This document shows positions 24,857 to 33,922 of a stretch of 64,000 nucleotides of DNA, one piece after another (position 1 is the first letter of the stretch; each line of letters starts with the position of its first letter). Both the position numbers and the translations under genes were made by a program. The notes below the pieces were generated by a model. That model saw nothing but the letters and a program-made list of their open reading frames with translations, had not been told where the DNA came from and made no database searches. This DNA is from RH-AL1 sp965249685 (GTDB lineage: Bacteria > Pseudomonadota > Alphaproteobacteria > Rhizobiales > Beijerinckiaceae): NCBI GenBank assembly GCA_965249685.1, contig CBDFMN010000003.1:2232001-2296000 (forward strand), given 5' to 3'.

Positions 24857-25639
24857 CTAGTTGTTGCGTGAACCCGTGAGGTAGAGCAGCGACTGGAAGA
24901 TGTTGATGAAGTCGAGGTACAGCATCAACGCGCCGTTCACCGACTTCTTCGTCATCACCTCGTGGCCGTCGCCCTCCCAGTACATCTCCTTGATGGCCTG
25001 CGTGTCCCAGGCCGTCAGGCCGGCGAAGATCAGGACCGACAGACCGGACAGCGCGAACTGGAAGCCTGTGGACTTGACGAGGAACGCATTGACCAGCCCC
25101 GCAATGACCAGACCGAACACGCCCATGATCAGGAAAGAGCCCATCGGCGACAGGTTGCGCTTCGTCGTGTAGCCATAGAGGCTCAGCGAGCCGAAGGCGG
25201 CTGCCGTGATAAAGAACGCCCGGTAGACCGAGGCACCGGTGTAAACGAGCAGGATGGACGACAGCGACAGACCCATGGCGGCCGAGAACGTGAAGAACAG
25301 GGTGCGCGCCGCGGAAGCCGACATCTGGTTGATGCGGAACGAGAAGAACAGCACGAACGCGAGCGGCGCCAGCATGACGAGCCACTTCAACGGAGAACCG
25401 TAGAGCGCCACGCCGAAGGCGGTCAGCGGGATGCCCCGCATCATGGCCTCGGCCTGCGAGGCGGTGCCGGCCACGGCGAGTTGATTGGTCAGGTAAGCCA
25501 CCACGCCCGTGATCACGAGCCCGATGGCCATGTTGTTGTACACGCCGAGCATGTAGGAGCGCAGGCCCTGATCGACGGCGCCCCGAGCCGGGGCGGCGCC
25601 CTGCCCCCAGCGAACTGCATTGCGATCGTAATCGGACAT
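24857..25639 (-). CDS. Bax inhibitor-1 / YccA family membrane protein
   Basis: A 260-residue inner-membrane protein with seven predicted hydrophobic segments. A short cytosolic N-terminus (MSDYDRNAVRWG) precedes YMLGVYNNMAIGLVITGVVAYLT. Helices such as WLVMLAPLAFVLFFSF and GSFLIMGVFGLVIAGLVNAFL follow, and the family signature region DTQAIKEMY precedes the last helix with LMLYLDFINIFQSLLYL. Relatives (BsYetJ, YccA) act as pH-sensitive calcium leak channels or modulate FtsH. The ATG at 25637-25639 has AGAGGG upstream. It appears monocistronic, with its own terminator. Confidence 0.92.
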   Translation of the reverse strand: MSDYDRNAVRWGQGAAPARGAVDQGLRSYMLGVYNNMAIGLVITGVVAYLTNQLAVAGTASQAEAMMRGIPLTAFGVALYGSPLKWLVMLAPLAFVLFFSFRINQMSASAARTLFFTFSAAMGLSLSSILLVYTGASVYRAFFITAAAFGSLSLYGYTTKRNLSPMGSFLIMGVFGLVIAGLVNAFLVKSTGFQFALSGLSVLIFAGLTAWDTQAIKEMYWEGDGHEVMTKKSVNGALMLYLDFINIFQSLLYLTGSRNN

Positions 25640-25836
25640 CGAACCCTCTGAGCTGATGGCGGCGGCCTCGGCCGTCACGCGCCGCCGCCACACGGAAGCG
25701 GCCTCTGTCAGGAATATGGCGCGGAGCCGCCCTCATCACAAGTCCGCGACGTGCCGGCCAAGCTTAAACCTTCGTAATGTGAATGGATCGTTTCCCTCTG
25801 TCTTTCGGCGTGGCGCGGGCGACGCCGAGGCGCCGG

Positions 25837-28383
25837 TCACAGGCTGCGCAGGACGGGTGCCGGTTTGCGGCCGAGGATGCGCCACGTCCCAGCGAGGCCG
25901 AGCACCACCGTGGCGATCAGCGCCAGAACCGCCGCCGTCACCGCTTGCGGCCATAGGAAGACAAAGTCGAGCTGCATGAGCTTGGCGACGACGCCATAGG
26001 CCGCCGCCGTGCCCGCCAGCACCCCGAACACGGCCGCGCAGGTTCCGATGATCCCGTATTCCAAGAGGAAAGCGGCGAGCAGGCGTCCGCGTGTGGCTCC
26101 TAAAGTCTTCAACACCACCGCGTCGTAGAGGCGGGCCTGCTGGCCCGCCGCCAGGGCCCCGGCGAGCACGAGCACGGAGGTGACGAGGGCGACGCTCGCG
26201 GCGCCGCGGATCGCGATGGCGAGTTGGCCCACCACGGTGGCGACGGCGTCGAGCGCGTCCTTGACCCGGATACTCGTGACCGAGGGAAACGCCTGCGCCA
26301 CCTCGCGCAGCAAGGTCAGCTCACGCGCCGGGTCGGCGCCCTTGGGATAGGTCACGGTGGCGAGGTCGCTGTAGGGGGCACCAGCGAACGTGTTGGGCGA
26401 GAAGACGAGCACGAAGTTGATGCCGAACTTGCGCCAGTCCACCTTGCGCGTGTTGGCGACGGTTGCGGTAATGGTTCGACCGAACACGTTGACGGCGACC
26501 GTGTCGCCGACGTGGAGACCGAGCCCCGCGGCGACCTCGCTCTCCAGAGACACCAGCGGCCCGCCAGCGTAATCGGCCGGCCACCATGCGCCATTGACGA
26601 GGACGCTGCCGGCCGGCAGCGCCGCCGAAAAGGTGATGCCACGATCGCCTTGCAGCGCCCAGGCCGCCTTCTCGCCAGGTTTGACGTTGTCGGCGGGCTG
26701 CCCGTTCACCGCGACGATGCGGCCGCGCATCATCGGCACGAACTCGAGTTGGCCGTCCGTGACCTTGGCCTGGAGAAAGTCGCGGAACGGCTGCGCCTGG
26801 GTGTTCTGGACGTCGAGGAAGAAGAAGCTCGGCGTCCCGCCGGCCCCCGCCCGGTCGAGCTGCGCGCGGATGTTGCCGTCGATGAGCGTCAGCGACACGA
26901 GGAGCGCGAGCCCGAGCCCGAGCGACAGAACGACGGAAGCCGTCAGCGCGCCCGGCCGGTGGATGTTGGCGATAGCGAGCCGCAGGACGACGGAGCGCGC
27001 GTGCGGCAGGCGCCGCGCGCCGGCCATCAGCAGCGCCGCCACCAGCCGGAGCAGACCGAAGCCCACCGCCGTCGCGGCGATGTAGTAGCCGGCGAGCGAG
27101 CGCTGGGGCGAGAGGAGGAGCACGGTGGCGACGAGGCCGAGGCCGGCGGCCGCGACCATCGCGCGGTAGCGCCAGCGCAGCCGACCGCCGTTCGGCTCGA
27201 CGTGGTCGCGGAACAGGGCCGAGACGGGGACGTCATGGGCGCGCCCCAGCGGCGCCAGCGAGAAGGCGAGCGCGGTCCCGCCGCCATAGAGGAAGCCCTC
27301 TGCGATCTGGCTTGGATAGACCGACGGAGCCAGGGGGAAAGGCAGGACGGCGCCGAACAGGGCCGCCACGAGGAAGGGCATCGCGGCGCCAAGAACCACG
27401 CCGGCAAGGATGCCGCCGACCGCGATGAGGCCCACCTCCAGCAGCATCAGGCCGAACACCGTGGCACCGGTCGCACCGAGCGACTTCAGCGTGGCGATGG
27501 CGGGGCGCTTGCGATCGACGAAGGCGCGGATCGCGTTGGCGACCCCGGCCCCCCCGACGATGAGGGATGTCAGCCCGACGAGGGTGAGGAACTGGGTGAA
27601 GCGGTCGAGGTCGCGCGAGAATTGCGGCGAGACGTTTTCACGGGTGCGCGCCTCCCACCCCGCCTCCGGGAAGGCCCGGGCCGCGTCGGCGACGAGGCCA
27701 CGCACGGCCGCACCGGAGGCGGGCTGACCCGGTGCCGCGTCGGGAAGCGCCACGCGGTAGAGGTTGCGGACCAGGGAGCCGGGCGCGACGAGGCCCGATG
27801 CCTGCAGCGCGGCCTCCGACATCAGCACGCGCGGCCCGAAGCCGATCCCAGCGGCAAGCTTGTCCGGCTCGCTCACGAGCACCGCGCGCAGAACGAAGCG
27901 CGCATCGCCGATGCGCAGCGCGTCGCCGGCGTGCAGACCGAGCCGCGCCTCGATCGCGGCGTCGGCGGCGATGCCATAGGCACCGTCGCGCTCCGCCAGC
28001 GCACCGGCGAGCGTTCCCGGCGGGTCGAGTACGGCCGAGCCGGCGGTCGGGTAGTCGGCACCGACGGCCTTGATCTCGACGAGGGCCGACGACCCGTCGT
28101 CGCGCCGCGCCATGCCGCGTAGCACGGCGACATGGGAGAGGCGGCCGCGGGCGGCAAGGAAGGCATGCTCCTGGGGGCTCAGCGCGCGTTGGACGAGATC
28201 GAAGGAGGCGTCGCCGCCCAGGATGGTCCGTCCCTGCTTGGCCAAACCGTCGCCGAGCGCGTGGGAGACCGAGCCGACGCCAGTGATCGCCGCCACGCCG
28301 AGAGCGATGCAGCCGAGAAAGATGCCGAAGCCGCGCAGGCCGCCGCGCAGGTCGCGCAGCGCCAGGCGCAGGAGAAACGGCAT
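25837..28383 (-). CDS. large FtsX-type ABC transporter permease (YbbP-like)
   Basis: An 848-residue inner-membrane permease with two FtsX modules. It starts MPFLLRLALRDLRGGLRGF, has a periplasmic MacB-like domain, a first FtsX block (SLIVGGAGVANAIRAFVDRKRPAIATLKSLGAT), a middle helix pair, a second periplasmic domain with VSLESEVAAGLGL, and a final FtsX block ending near LGLAGTWRILGRKPAPVLRSL. This matches the YbbP group, whose ATPase is YbbA. The probable ATPase is encoded far away at 41967-42668, next to a TesA-like esterase. The ATG at 28381-28383 is favoured by family N-termini although no good ribosome binding site is seen. It lies 53 nt after the DUF3108 gene. Confidence 0.88.
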   Translation of the reverse strand: MPFLLRLALRDLRGGLRGFGIFLGCIALGVAAITGVGSVSHALGDGLAKQGRTILGGDASFDLVQRALSPQEHAFLAARGRLSHVAVLRGMARRDDGSSALVEIKAVGADYPTAGSAVLDPPGTLAGALAERDGAYGIAADAAIEARLGLHAGDALRIGDARFVLRAVLVSEPDKLAAGIGFGPRVLMSEAALQASGLVAPGSLVRNLYRVALPDAAPGQPASGAAVRGLVADAARAFPEAGWEARTRENVSPQFSRDLDRFTQFLTLVGLTSLIVGGAGVANAIRAFVDRKRPAIATLKSLGATGATVFGLMLLEVGLIAVGGILAGVVLGAAMPFLVAALFGAVLPFPLAPSVYPSQIAEGFLYGGGTALAFSLAPLGRAHDVPVSALFRDHVEPNGGRLRWRYRAMVAAAGLGLVATVLLLSPQRSLAGYYIAATAVGFGLLRLVAALLMAGARRLPHARSVVLRLAIANIHRPGALTASVVLSLGLGLALLVSLTLIDGNIRAQLDRAGAGGTPSFFFLDVQNTQAQPFRDFLQAKVTDGQLEFVPMMRGRIVAVNGQPADNVKPGEKAAWALQGDRGITFSAALPAGSVLVNGAWWPADYAGGPLVSLESEVAAGLGLHVGDTVAVNVFGRTITATVANTRKVDWRKFGINFVLVFSPNTFAGAPYSDLATVTYPKGADPARELTLLREVAQAFPSVTSIRVKDALDAVATVVGQLAIAIRGAASVALVTSVLVLAGALAAGQQARLYDAVVLKTLGATRGRLLAAFLLEYGIIGTCAAVFGVLAGTAAAYGVVAKLMQLDFVFLWPQAVTAAVLALIATVVLGLAGTWRILGRKPAPVLRSL

Positions 28384-28436
28384 GACGGGTCGCGGCCGGA
28401 CCCGGCGCGAAGCGGATCGGCTTGGCAGGGCGTGGC

Positions 28437-29279
28437 TCAACGGGTGATCGCGTCGCCGCCAGCCTCGGGCGGGCTGGTCTCGAGCTCCACCGCCTCCACG
28501 GAGAGGTTCCCGGCGGTCGTCGGCATGGTGACGCGCATGGGCACGACGACGTGGGCGTGCTCGATCGGGGCAAGCCAGACCTCGATCTCGGTGTTGTCCG
28601 CCATGAACTGCGTCGCCTTGGAGTTCATCAGGTGGCCGGAGATCGGGCGATAGCGCGCGGTGCAGACGGAGACGGGGCCGCTGTAGCCTCCGATCGCCAC
28701 GTCGCGCTGGCCGGCGTAGCCAAGCTGAATGTCGAAGCGGGCGTAGCCGTCGTAGATGGGAAGCGTGCGGTTGCAGGCGGCCGGTCCGACGAGGGCCTCC
28801 TGCGCCGGAACGGTCATGATGAGGGCGCTCGTCGGATCGAGGATGTTGCGCTTGTCCGCCTCGCTGACCGGCACGCGGTCGCCGCGGAACTCGGGCGGCG
28901 GCATGATCTCGACGGCGCGCACCGTGCCGCCGGCAAGCGCCATGCGTAGGGTCCGGGTCTCGTTGGTGTTGGCGGCGCTCGTCGCGTAGGCGCTCGGCGA
29001 AAGACTCCCCTTGCGGACCGCCCCCGACGAGGCGAGTGCCATCTTCACGTTGGAGACCATCGCCGCCAAGCCCGTGAGCCTGGCGTTCAGCGCGACCTTG
29101 TAGCTTTGCGGGCCCAAAGTGCCGTCGGCGTAGAGGTCGCCGATGTGGAGGCCGACCAGGGTAACGGTATAATGCGCCCGGAGGCTGTCACCGGCCTTGG
29201 GGGCGGCACCGAGGAGCAGGCCGGCCAAGGGGAGAACCAACCAGCGCGCCGCATGACCGCGCGATCTTCTATGAACCAT
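28437..29279 (-). CDS. DUF3108 family exported protein
   Basis: A 280-residue periplasmic protein. The N-terminal signal (ARWLVLPLAGLLLGAAPKAG) precedes LRAHYTVTLVGLHIGDLYADGTL, the beta-rich start of DUF3108. A segment with DPTSALIMTVPAQEALVGPAACNRTLPIYDGYARFDIQL contains the conserved D-P-x-S and the Cys/YDG region. C-terminally EVWLAPIEHAHVVVPMRV fits the same family. No biochemical role is established; the fold resembles lipid-binding barrels, and co-transcription with the FtsX permease suggests an envelope task (inference). The ATG at 29277-29279 starts directly at the signal peptide. Confidence 0.85.
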   Translation of the reverse strand: MVHRRSRGHAARWLVLPLAGLLLGAAPKAGDSLRAHYTVTLVGLHIGDLYADGTLGPQSYKVALNARLTGLAAMVSNVKMALASSGAVRKGSLSPSAYATSAANTNETRTLRMALAGGTVRAVEIMPPPEFRGDRVPVSEADKRNILDPTSALIMTVPAQEALVGPAACNRTLPIYDGYARFDIQLGYAGQRDVAIGGYSGPVSVCTARYRPISGHLMNSKATQFMADNTEIEVWLAPIEHAHVVVPMRVTMPTTAGNLSVEAVELETSPPEAGGDAITR

Positions 29280-29645
29280 CGGGCGGCTACCGTTTTCCAA
29301 ACACGTCGCGGGGCATGGCGTGAGCCTTACAGCCGAGGCATAGGCTTCGGCAATTCCGTCGCTTTCAAGGCTGCCGCCCGGACGGCTTCCTCTGACACGA
29401 GATGTCCGCCGAGTCCAAGACGCGGCAAGGTCTTGGCGGCAAGGTCTTGGCGGCAAGGCCTGGGAACGGACCAGAGCGCCGGGGTCCGTCGTTTTGCACC
29501 ATCGTACAGCCTGCTGTAACAGGGGCGTCGTGCCGGGAAGGACCGGGCTCGTGATGACGATTGGGATGCGTATGCGTCGATGCCGAACATCTCAGCGCTT
29601 GCGGACGCGCAGCAGCGCCGGCCGCATCAGATTGGGAGCTGAGCC
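29280..29645. other. divergent intergenic region DUF3108 gene / hpnC
   Basis: These 366 nt lie between divergent genes. They contain a triple 14-bp tandem repeat (listed separately) and no credible coding frame. The right end gives hpnC its GGGAG ribosome binding site at 29633-29637. Promoters for both genes are expected, but I see no clear box pair. Confidence 0.5.
29423..29464. repeat. 14-bp tandem repeat, three units
   Basis: CGGCAAGGTCTTGG occurs at 29423-29436 and 29437-29450, followed by a third copy with two changes (29451-29464). It lies about 180 nt upstream of hpnC. Confidence 0.9.
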
Positions 29646-30533
29646 GTGAGCGGCTCCGTGGCCGGGATCGAAGTGGCCGCCTCCAAGACCGACAAGGGCG
29701 AAAACTTTCCCGTCGCCTCCCGCCTGATCGCGTCACGCCACAGGGAGACGGTGCTCGCCTTCTACCGTTTCGCGCGGGCTGCCGACGACGTGGCCGACAG
29801 CCCGAACCTGCCCGCCGACGAGAAGATCAGCCGCCTCGACGCCTTCGAGGCGACGCTGCTCGGCCGCTCGGACGCGGTCGCCGACGCAGTGCCGCTGCGC
29901 GCCGCCCTCGATCGCACGGGGCTAGCGCCACGCCACGCGCTCGACCTGCTCGTCGCCTTCCGGATGGACGCGACGAAGCTCCGCTACGCCGATTTCGCCG
30001 AGCTGCTGCATTATTGCCGCTACTCTGCGGCGCCCGTCGGTCGTTTCGTGCTCGCGGTGCATGGCGAGGCGGAAACGACCTGGCCCGCCAACGATGCGCT
30101 CTGCGCGGCGCTGCAAATCATCAACCATCTGCAGGACTGCGGCAAGGACTACCGGGAGATCGACCGGGTCTACATACCGACAGACGTGCTCGCCCGCCTC
30201 GGCGTCGGCGTCGAGGCCTTGGGCGCGCCGCAGGCGAGCCCGCCCCTCCGCGAGGCGGTGCGGGAGGTCGCCGTCCGCAACGCCTTGATTGTCGCGCAGG
30301 GAGCGACGCTCTCGCCGCAGGTCCGCGACTGGCGGCTCTGCCTGGAGACTGCGGTGATCGCGGCGCTGGCGCGCAAACTCAACGGCTGGCTGCTCGCCCG
30401 CGACCCGCTGAGCGAGCGCGTCCATCTATCGAAGTCGGGCGCGCTGCTGCAGGCGCTGCTCGGCCTTGGCACCGGGGTCGCCGGTCGCCTGCGCAGACCG
30501 GCGCCCACGCTGTCGCGGTCGGACCCGGTATGA
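29646..30533 (+). CDS. hpnC: hydroxysqualene synthase HpnC
   Basis: A 295-residue all-alpha trans-isoprenyl synthase that converts presqualene diphosphate to hydroxysqualene. The first aspartate-rich motif is DDVAD (residues 47-51) in FYRFARAADDVADSPN; the second is in INHLQDCGKDYREIDRVYIP. The N-terminal KGENFPVASRLIASRHR is typical of HpnC. The start is a GTG with GGGAG 8 nt upstream. Its stop overlaps the hpnD ATG (ATGA), so the two are translationally coupled. The Ala/Arg/Pro-rich tail looks disordered. Confidence 0.95.
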   Translation: MSGSVAGIEVAASKTDKGENFPVASRLIASRHRETVLAFYRFARAADDVADSPNLPADEKISRLDAFEATLLGRSDAVADAVPLRAALDRTGLAPRHALDLLVAFRMDATKLRYADFAELLHYCRYSAAPVGRFVLAVHGEAETTWPANDALCAALQIINHLQDCGKDYREIDRVYIPTDVLARLGVGVEALGAPQASPPLREAVREVAVRNALIVAQGATLSPQVRDWRLCLETAVIAALARKLNGWLLARDPLSERVHLSKSGALLQALLGLGTGVAGRLRRPAPTLSRSDPV

Positions 30534-31375
30534 GCGCGGCCGTGACGGAGAGCGCGCAGGAAACCGGCGCCGGACGGGCGCGCGGCAGCTCGTTCTACCT
30601 CGGCATGCGCATCCTGGCGAAGCCCCAGCGCGAGGCGATGTACGCCGTCTACTCCTTCTGCCGCCTCGTCGACGACATCGCCGACGAAGGCGGGTCGCGC
30701 GCGGAGCGCCGCCAAGCCCTCGGGCAATGGCGCGCCGACATCGAAACGCTCTTCGCAGGCGGGCCTCCGCCGGTCGGCCTCGCCGACCTCGCTGCGGCGA
30801 CACACACATTCGGCCTGTGCCGCGAGGATTTCCTCGCCGTCGTCGACGGGATGGAGATGGACGCGGTGCAGGACATCCAGGCCCCTGACTGGGCGACCCT
30901 GGAACTCTACTGCGACCGCGTGGCGAGCGCCGTCGGACGGCTCTCAGTCCGCATCTTCGGCACGCCGGAGCCGGAGCGCGAGGGCCTTGCCCACCACCTC
31001 GGCAAGGCACTGCAACTGACCAACATCCTGCGCGACATCGACGAGGACGCGGCGATCGACCGGCTCTATCTGCCGGCGGAGGCGTTGGCCGCGGCCGGTA
31101 TCACCGCTCGCGACCCACAGGCGGTCGCCGCCGACCCGCGCCTGGCCAAAGCCTGCGCGCCGGTCGTCGCCCGCGCCGAGAAGCATTTCGCCGAGGCTGA
31201 AGCCATCATGGCGCGCTGCCCGCGCGCCACCGTGAAACCGTGCCGAATCATGGGCGACGCCTATCACGCCATTCTCAGCAGCCTCGTGGCGCGCGGTTTC
31301 GCTCCGCCGCGCGCCCGCATCCGGGTTTCCAAGGCGCGATTCCTTCTGTCGCTCCTGCGCTACGGCATCATCTGA
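30530..31375 (+). CDS. hpnD: presqualene diphosphate synthase HpnD
   Basis: A 281-residue enzyme condensing two farnesyl diphosphates to presqualene diphosphate. DDIADE is at residues 48-53 in SFCRLVDDIADEGG, the second aspartate motif is LTNILRDIDEDAAIDRLYLP, and the N-terminal SFYLGMRILAKPQREAMYAV fits the squalene/phytoene synthase family. The ATG overlaps the hpnC stop. The protein ends at a TGA (31373-31375) at the very point where prmC-like sequence begins in another frame. HpnC, HpnD and HpnE together replace a one-step squalene synthase. Confidence 0.95.
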   Translation: MSAAVTESAQETGAGRARGSSFYLGMRILAKPQREAMYAVYSFCRLVDDIADEGGSRAERRQALGQWRADIETLFAGGPPPVGLADLAAATHTFGLCREDFLAVVDGMEMDAVQDIQAPDWATLELYCDRVASAVGRLSVRIFGTPEPEREGLAHHLGKALQLTNILRDIDEDAAIDRLYLPAEALAAAGITARDPQAVAADPRLAKACAPVVARAEKHFAEAEAIMARCPRATVKPCRIMGDAYHAILSSLVARGFAPPRARIRVSKARFLLSLLRYGII

Positions 31376-32277
31376 CCGGCGGCGGCGCTCTTCCCTTTGC
31401 CGCCGCGACCGCGAGGGGGGAGGCCCAGCGCAGGCTCGCCGAGCGGTTCGAGGCGGCAGGGATCACGAGCGCGGCCCTGGATGCCCGCCTCCTCCTCTGC
31501 GCCGCGCTCGCCACCGACCATGCCGGCCTGGTGCGCGACCCCGGCTTGCCGCTCGGCGGCCCGGCGGCGGAACGCCTGGCGGGGTTCGCAACCCGGCGTC
31601 TGCGCCGCGAGCCAGTGTCACGCATCCTCGGACGACGGGAGTTCTGGGGCTTGTCGCTGGCGGTGACGCCGGACGTGCTCGACCCGCGCGCCGACACCGA
31701 GGCAGTCGTGGAGGCGGTCCTCCACGACTTGGGGCCGCGGCGGCCTGCCCCGCTCCGGGTGCTCGACCTCGGCACCGGTTCTGGCACCCTGCTCTGCGCC
31801 CTGCTCCACGCGTGTCCCCGCGCGTTCGGCATTGGCATTGACGTGTCGGCGGCGGCCTGCGCCGTCGCCCGAGACAACCTCGCAGCGCTCGGGCTCACGG
31901 GGCGGGGCGTTGCGGTGCGGGGTTCCTGGGGCGCGGCGGTGCGCGGACCCTTCGACATTGTGGTCGCCAACCCGCCCTACGTGGCGCACGCCGATCTCTC
32001 CCAGCTCCCGCCCGAGGTCGCAGGCTACGATCCACTCCTTGCCCTCGATGGCGGAGCCGATGGTCTCGACCCCTATCGCGCCATCGTGCCCGACCTTCCC
32101 GCCCTGCTCGCGCCCGGCGGCTTCGCCGCCTTCGAAGGCGGTTGGAACCAGGGCGCGGCCATTGCCGGGATGCTGAGTCAAACGGGGCTGGTCGGGGTAG
32201 GCCTGTGGCGCGACCTCGGTGGACACGATCGGGTCGCCTTTGGCCGTAGATCGGGGCAGCCGGGAAACTGGTGTTGA
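31240..32277 (+). CDS. prmC: release factor glutamine methyltransferase PrmC
   Basis: A SAM-dependent enzyme that methylates the GGQ glutamine of peptide release factors. Family sequence starts around 31410 (RLAERFEAAGITSAALDARL) and includes EPVSRILGRREFWGLSL, motif I VLDLGTGSGTLLCALL, and the catalytic NPPY in VVANPPYVAH. The start is problematic: the only ATG/GTG/TTG in frame is the GTG at 31240, 136 nt inside hpnD and without a ribosome binding site, giving 345 residues with an unusual basic leader. A CTG at 31372 overlaps the hpnD stop (CTGA) and would give about 301 residues, nearer the family length. The coordinates use the canonical codon. DUF4167 and clpB follow, as usual in this order; prfA is not adjacent. 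Confidence 0.85.
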   Translation: MPNHGRRLSRHSQQPRGARFRSAARPHPGFQGAIPSVAPALRHHLTGGGALPFAAATARGEAQRRLAERFEAAGITSAALDARLLLCAALATDHAGLVRDPGLPLGGPAAERLAGFATRRLRREPVSRILGRREFWGLSLAVTPDVLDPRADTEAVVEAVLHDLGPRRPAPLRVLDLGTGSGTLLCALLHACPRAFGIGIDVSAAACAVARDNLAALGLTGRGVAVRGSWGAAVRGPFDIVVANPPYVAHADLSQLPPEVAGYDPLLALDGGADGLDPYRAIVPDLPALLAPGGFAAFEGGWNQGAAIAGMLSQTGLVGVGLWRDLGGHDRVAFGRRSGQPGNWC

Positions 32278-32763
32278 GGGAAAGCGCCGGATACGACGAA
32301 AATACCTTGGTGTTGTCAGGGAAAGCGAGTATGTGGATCGTCAAGAACAGTCTTTCGCCGTCTTGCGATGCCGCGGTTGACGTCTCTTGATCCTCCGGTA
32401 CTTCCGATGCGACGTTCTGGAAGGCGCGACGAGGGTTCGCTTGAAACGGGTCCGTGACCGAAACAATCGTATTTGACGCCGCCGTGATCGGTGTGAAAGC
32501 GTGGAGCGCTTCAGGGGTTCGCGAGCGTATTGCGGCGTCTGTCGTTGCAGGCTTCGAAATCGACAGGGATGCGACGCGGGGCCAAACGTCTGGACGCTAA
32601 ATGAGGAATACCGCCGCGCGCGTCCCATGCGCCGCCGGACCGGCGGGAGAGCCAAACCACCTCGGTCATTTAGGCTAACGCCTGTGAGGCACGCCATAGG
32701 GCGGCACGCCGAGTCCGGCATGACCGCGGGACGATCAACACCGATGCCAATCAAGGATCATCG
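32278..32763. other. long 5' region of the DUF4167 gene
   Basis: These 486 nt have no credible coding frame and are less GC-rich than the flanks. They contain nested inverted repeats: CTAAATGA (32597-32604) pairs with TCATTTAG (32666-32673), and inside that CCGCCGG (32632-32638) pairs with CCGGCGG (32640-32646) with a one-base gap. An AAGGA ribosome binding site for the next gene is at 32753-32757. The paired arms could form a structured leader or a small RNA. Confidence 0.4.
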
Positions 32764-33897
32764 ATGAGACCTGGTCAGAATAAACGCATGCGTGGCCGCA
32801 ACAACAACGGTGGCGGCAGTGGCGGTGGCGGCAACAACCGCAAGGGTCCGAACCCGCTCACACGCTCCTACGAATCCAATGGACCGGACGTCAAAATCCG
32901 CGGGACGGCCCACCACATCGGTGAAAAGTACCTCCAGCTTGCGCGCGACGCGCAATCGTCCGGCGACCCGGTGATGGCGGAAAGCTACCTTCAGCATGCC
33001 GAGCACTACTTCCGCTTGATCGCCTCCGCCCAGCAGGCACAGCAGCAGGCCGCCTACGGGTACCAGCGGCCTGCCGGCGAGCCCGTCGAGTCCGACGACG
33101 GCGACGACGACGACGATTTCTCCAGCCTGCCGGATCGGTTCGCCTCGCCGGTCGAGAAGGTGGCGCCTCCGCCGACGCCCCAGCCCTATGCCGAGCGCCA
33201 GAGCTATAATGGCGGCGGCGAGCGCGGCCCCTACGAGCCGCGGCACGATCGCGAGCGGCCGGACCGCGAGCGCTACGACCGCGCGAATCAGGGTGCCAAC
33301 GGCGAGCGTCAAGGTCAGGACCGGCAATCTCAGGACCGGCAACCCCAAGATCGACCGTCCCAAGATCGCCAGCCTCAAGATCGCCAGCCCCATCAGGAGC
33401 GGCCCTACGCAGACCGCCAGTCTCAGGGTGAGGGGCGCTACGAGAACCGGCAGGACCGCAACCGCGGCGAGCGCCAGCCTTATGGCGATCGCAGCGCGCC
33501 CCGGCAGGAACGGCCGCCCTACCAGGAACGCCCGGCGCCCGAGGCAGCCGCGGCGGACCGGAACGGTCCGACCCGCGACTACGACAACCGCGGCGCGCGC
33601 AACAACCGCCGCGATTTCCGGGAGCAGCGCCAACCCGAGGTGGAGCCGGCGACAGTCGGCGCTCTGCCGGCTTTCATCACCGCGCCCGTCCGCATCGCGC
33701 CCGAGCCGGCTCCAGTGGGTGAGCCGACAGCCGCTTCTCCGGGCACCGAAGCGCCGCCCTCCATGGCGGAGGGATCGCACGGGGAGGACGCCGGCTTCGC
33801 GCTGCGACCCCGCCGCCGCCGCCGGACGAAGGCGGAATTCATGGAGGCCGGTGGCGAGCCACAGGGAGCGCCCGCCTCCGACCCCGTCGGCGAGTAA
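32764..33897 (+). CDS. DUF4167 domain protein with disordered repeat region
   Basis: A 377-residue protein. The conserved N-terminal domain reads MRPGQNKRMRGRN, then an inserted Asn/Gly stretch, then NPLTRSYESNGPDVKIRGTA and EKYLQLARDAQSSGDPVMAES, the hallmark of DUF4167 in Hyphomicrobiales. From about residue 110 it is intrinsically disordered: an acidic run of Asp, then Arg/Gln/Asp-rich sequence with five QDRQP-type pentapeptides, ending in a basic RRRRRTKAEF motif. The composition suggests RNA or ribosome association, but no function is proven. The ATG has AAGGA 6 nt upstream. A strong terminator follows at 33923. Confidence 0.88.
   Translation: MRPGQNKRMRGRNNNGGGSGGGGNNRKGPNPLTRSYESNGPDVKIRGTAHHIGEKYLQLARDAQSSGDPVMAESYLQHAEHYFRLIASAQQAQQQAAYGYQRPAGEPVESDDGDDDDDFSSLPDRFASPVEKVAPPPTPQPYAERQSYNGGGERGPYEPRHDRERPDRERYDRANQGANGERQGQDRQSQDRQPQDRPSQDRQPQDRQPHQERPYADRQSQGEGRYENRQDRNRGERQPYGDRSAPRQERPPYQERPAPEAAAADRNGPTRDYDNRGARNNRRDFREQRQPEVEPATVGALPAFITAPVRIAPEPAPVGEPTAASPGTEAPPSMAEGSHGEDAGFALRPRRRRRTKAEFMEAGGEPQGAPASDPVGE
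33316..33390 (+). repeat. 15-bp coding tandem repeat, five units
   Basis: Five consecutive 15-nt units (33316-33330, 33331-33345, 33346-33360, 33361-33375, 33376-33390) encode Gln-Asp-Arg-(Gln/Pro)-(Ser/Pro). The last two units differ at one base. The unit keeps the frame, so copy number can vary without breaking the gene. Confidence 0.85.
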
Positions 33898-33922
33898 CCG
33901 GCCGGCATCGCTGCCGATCCAA

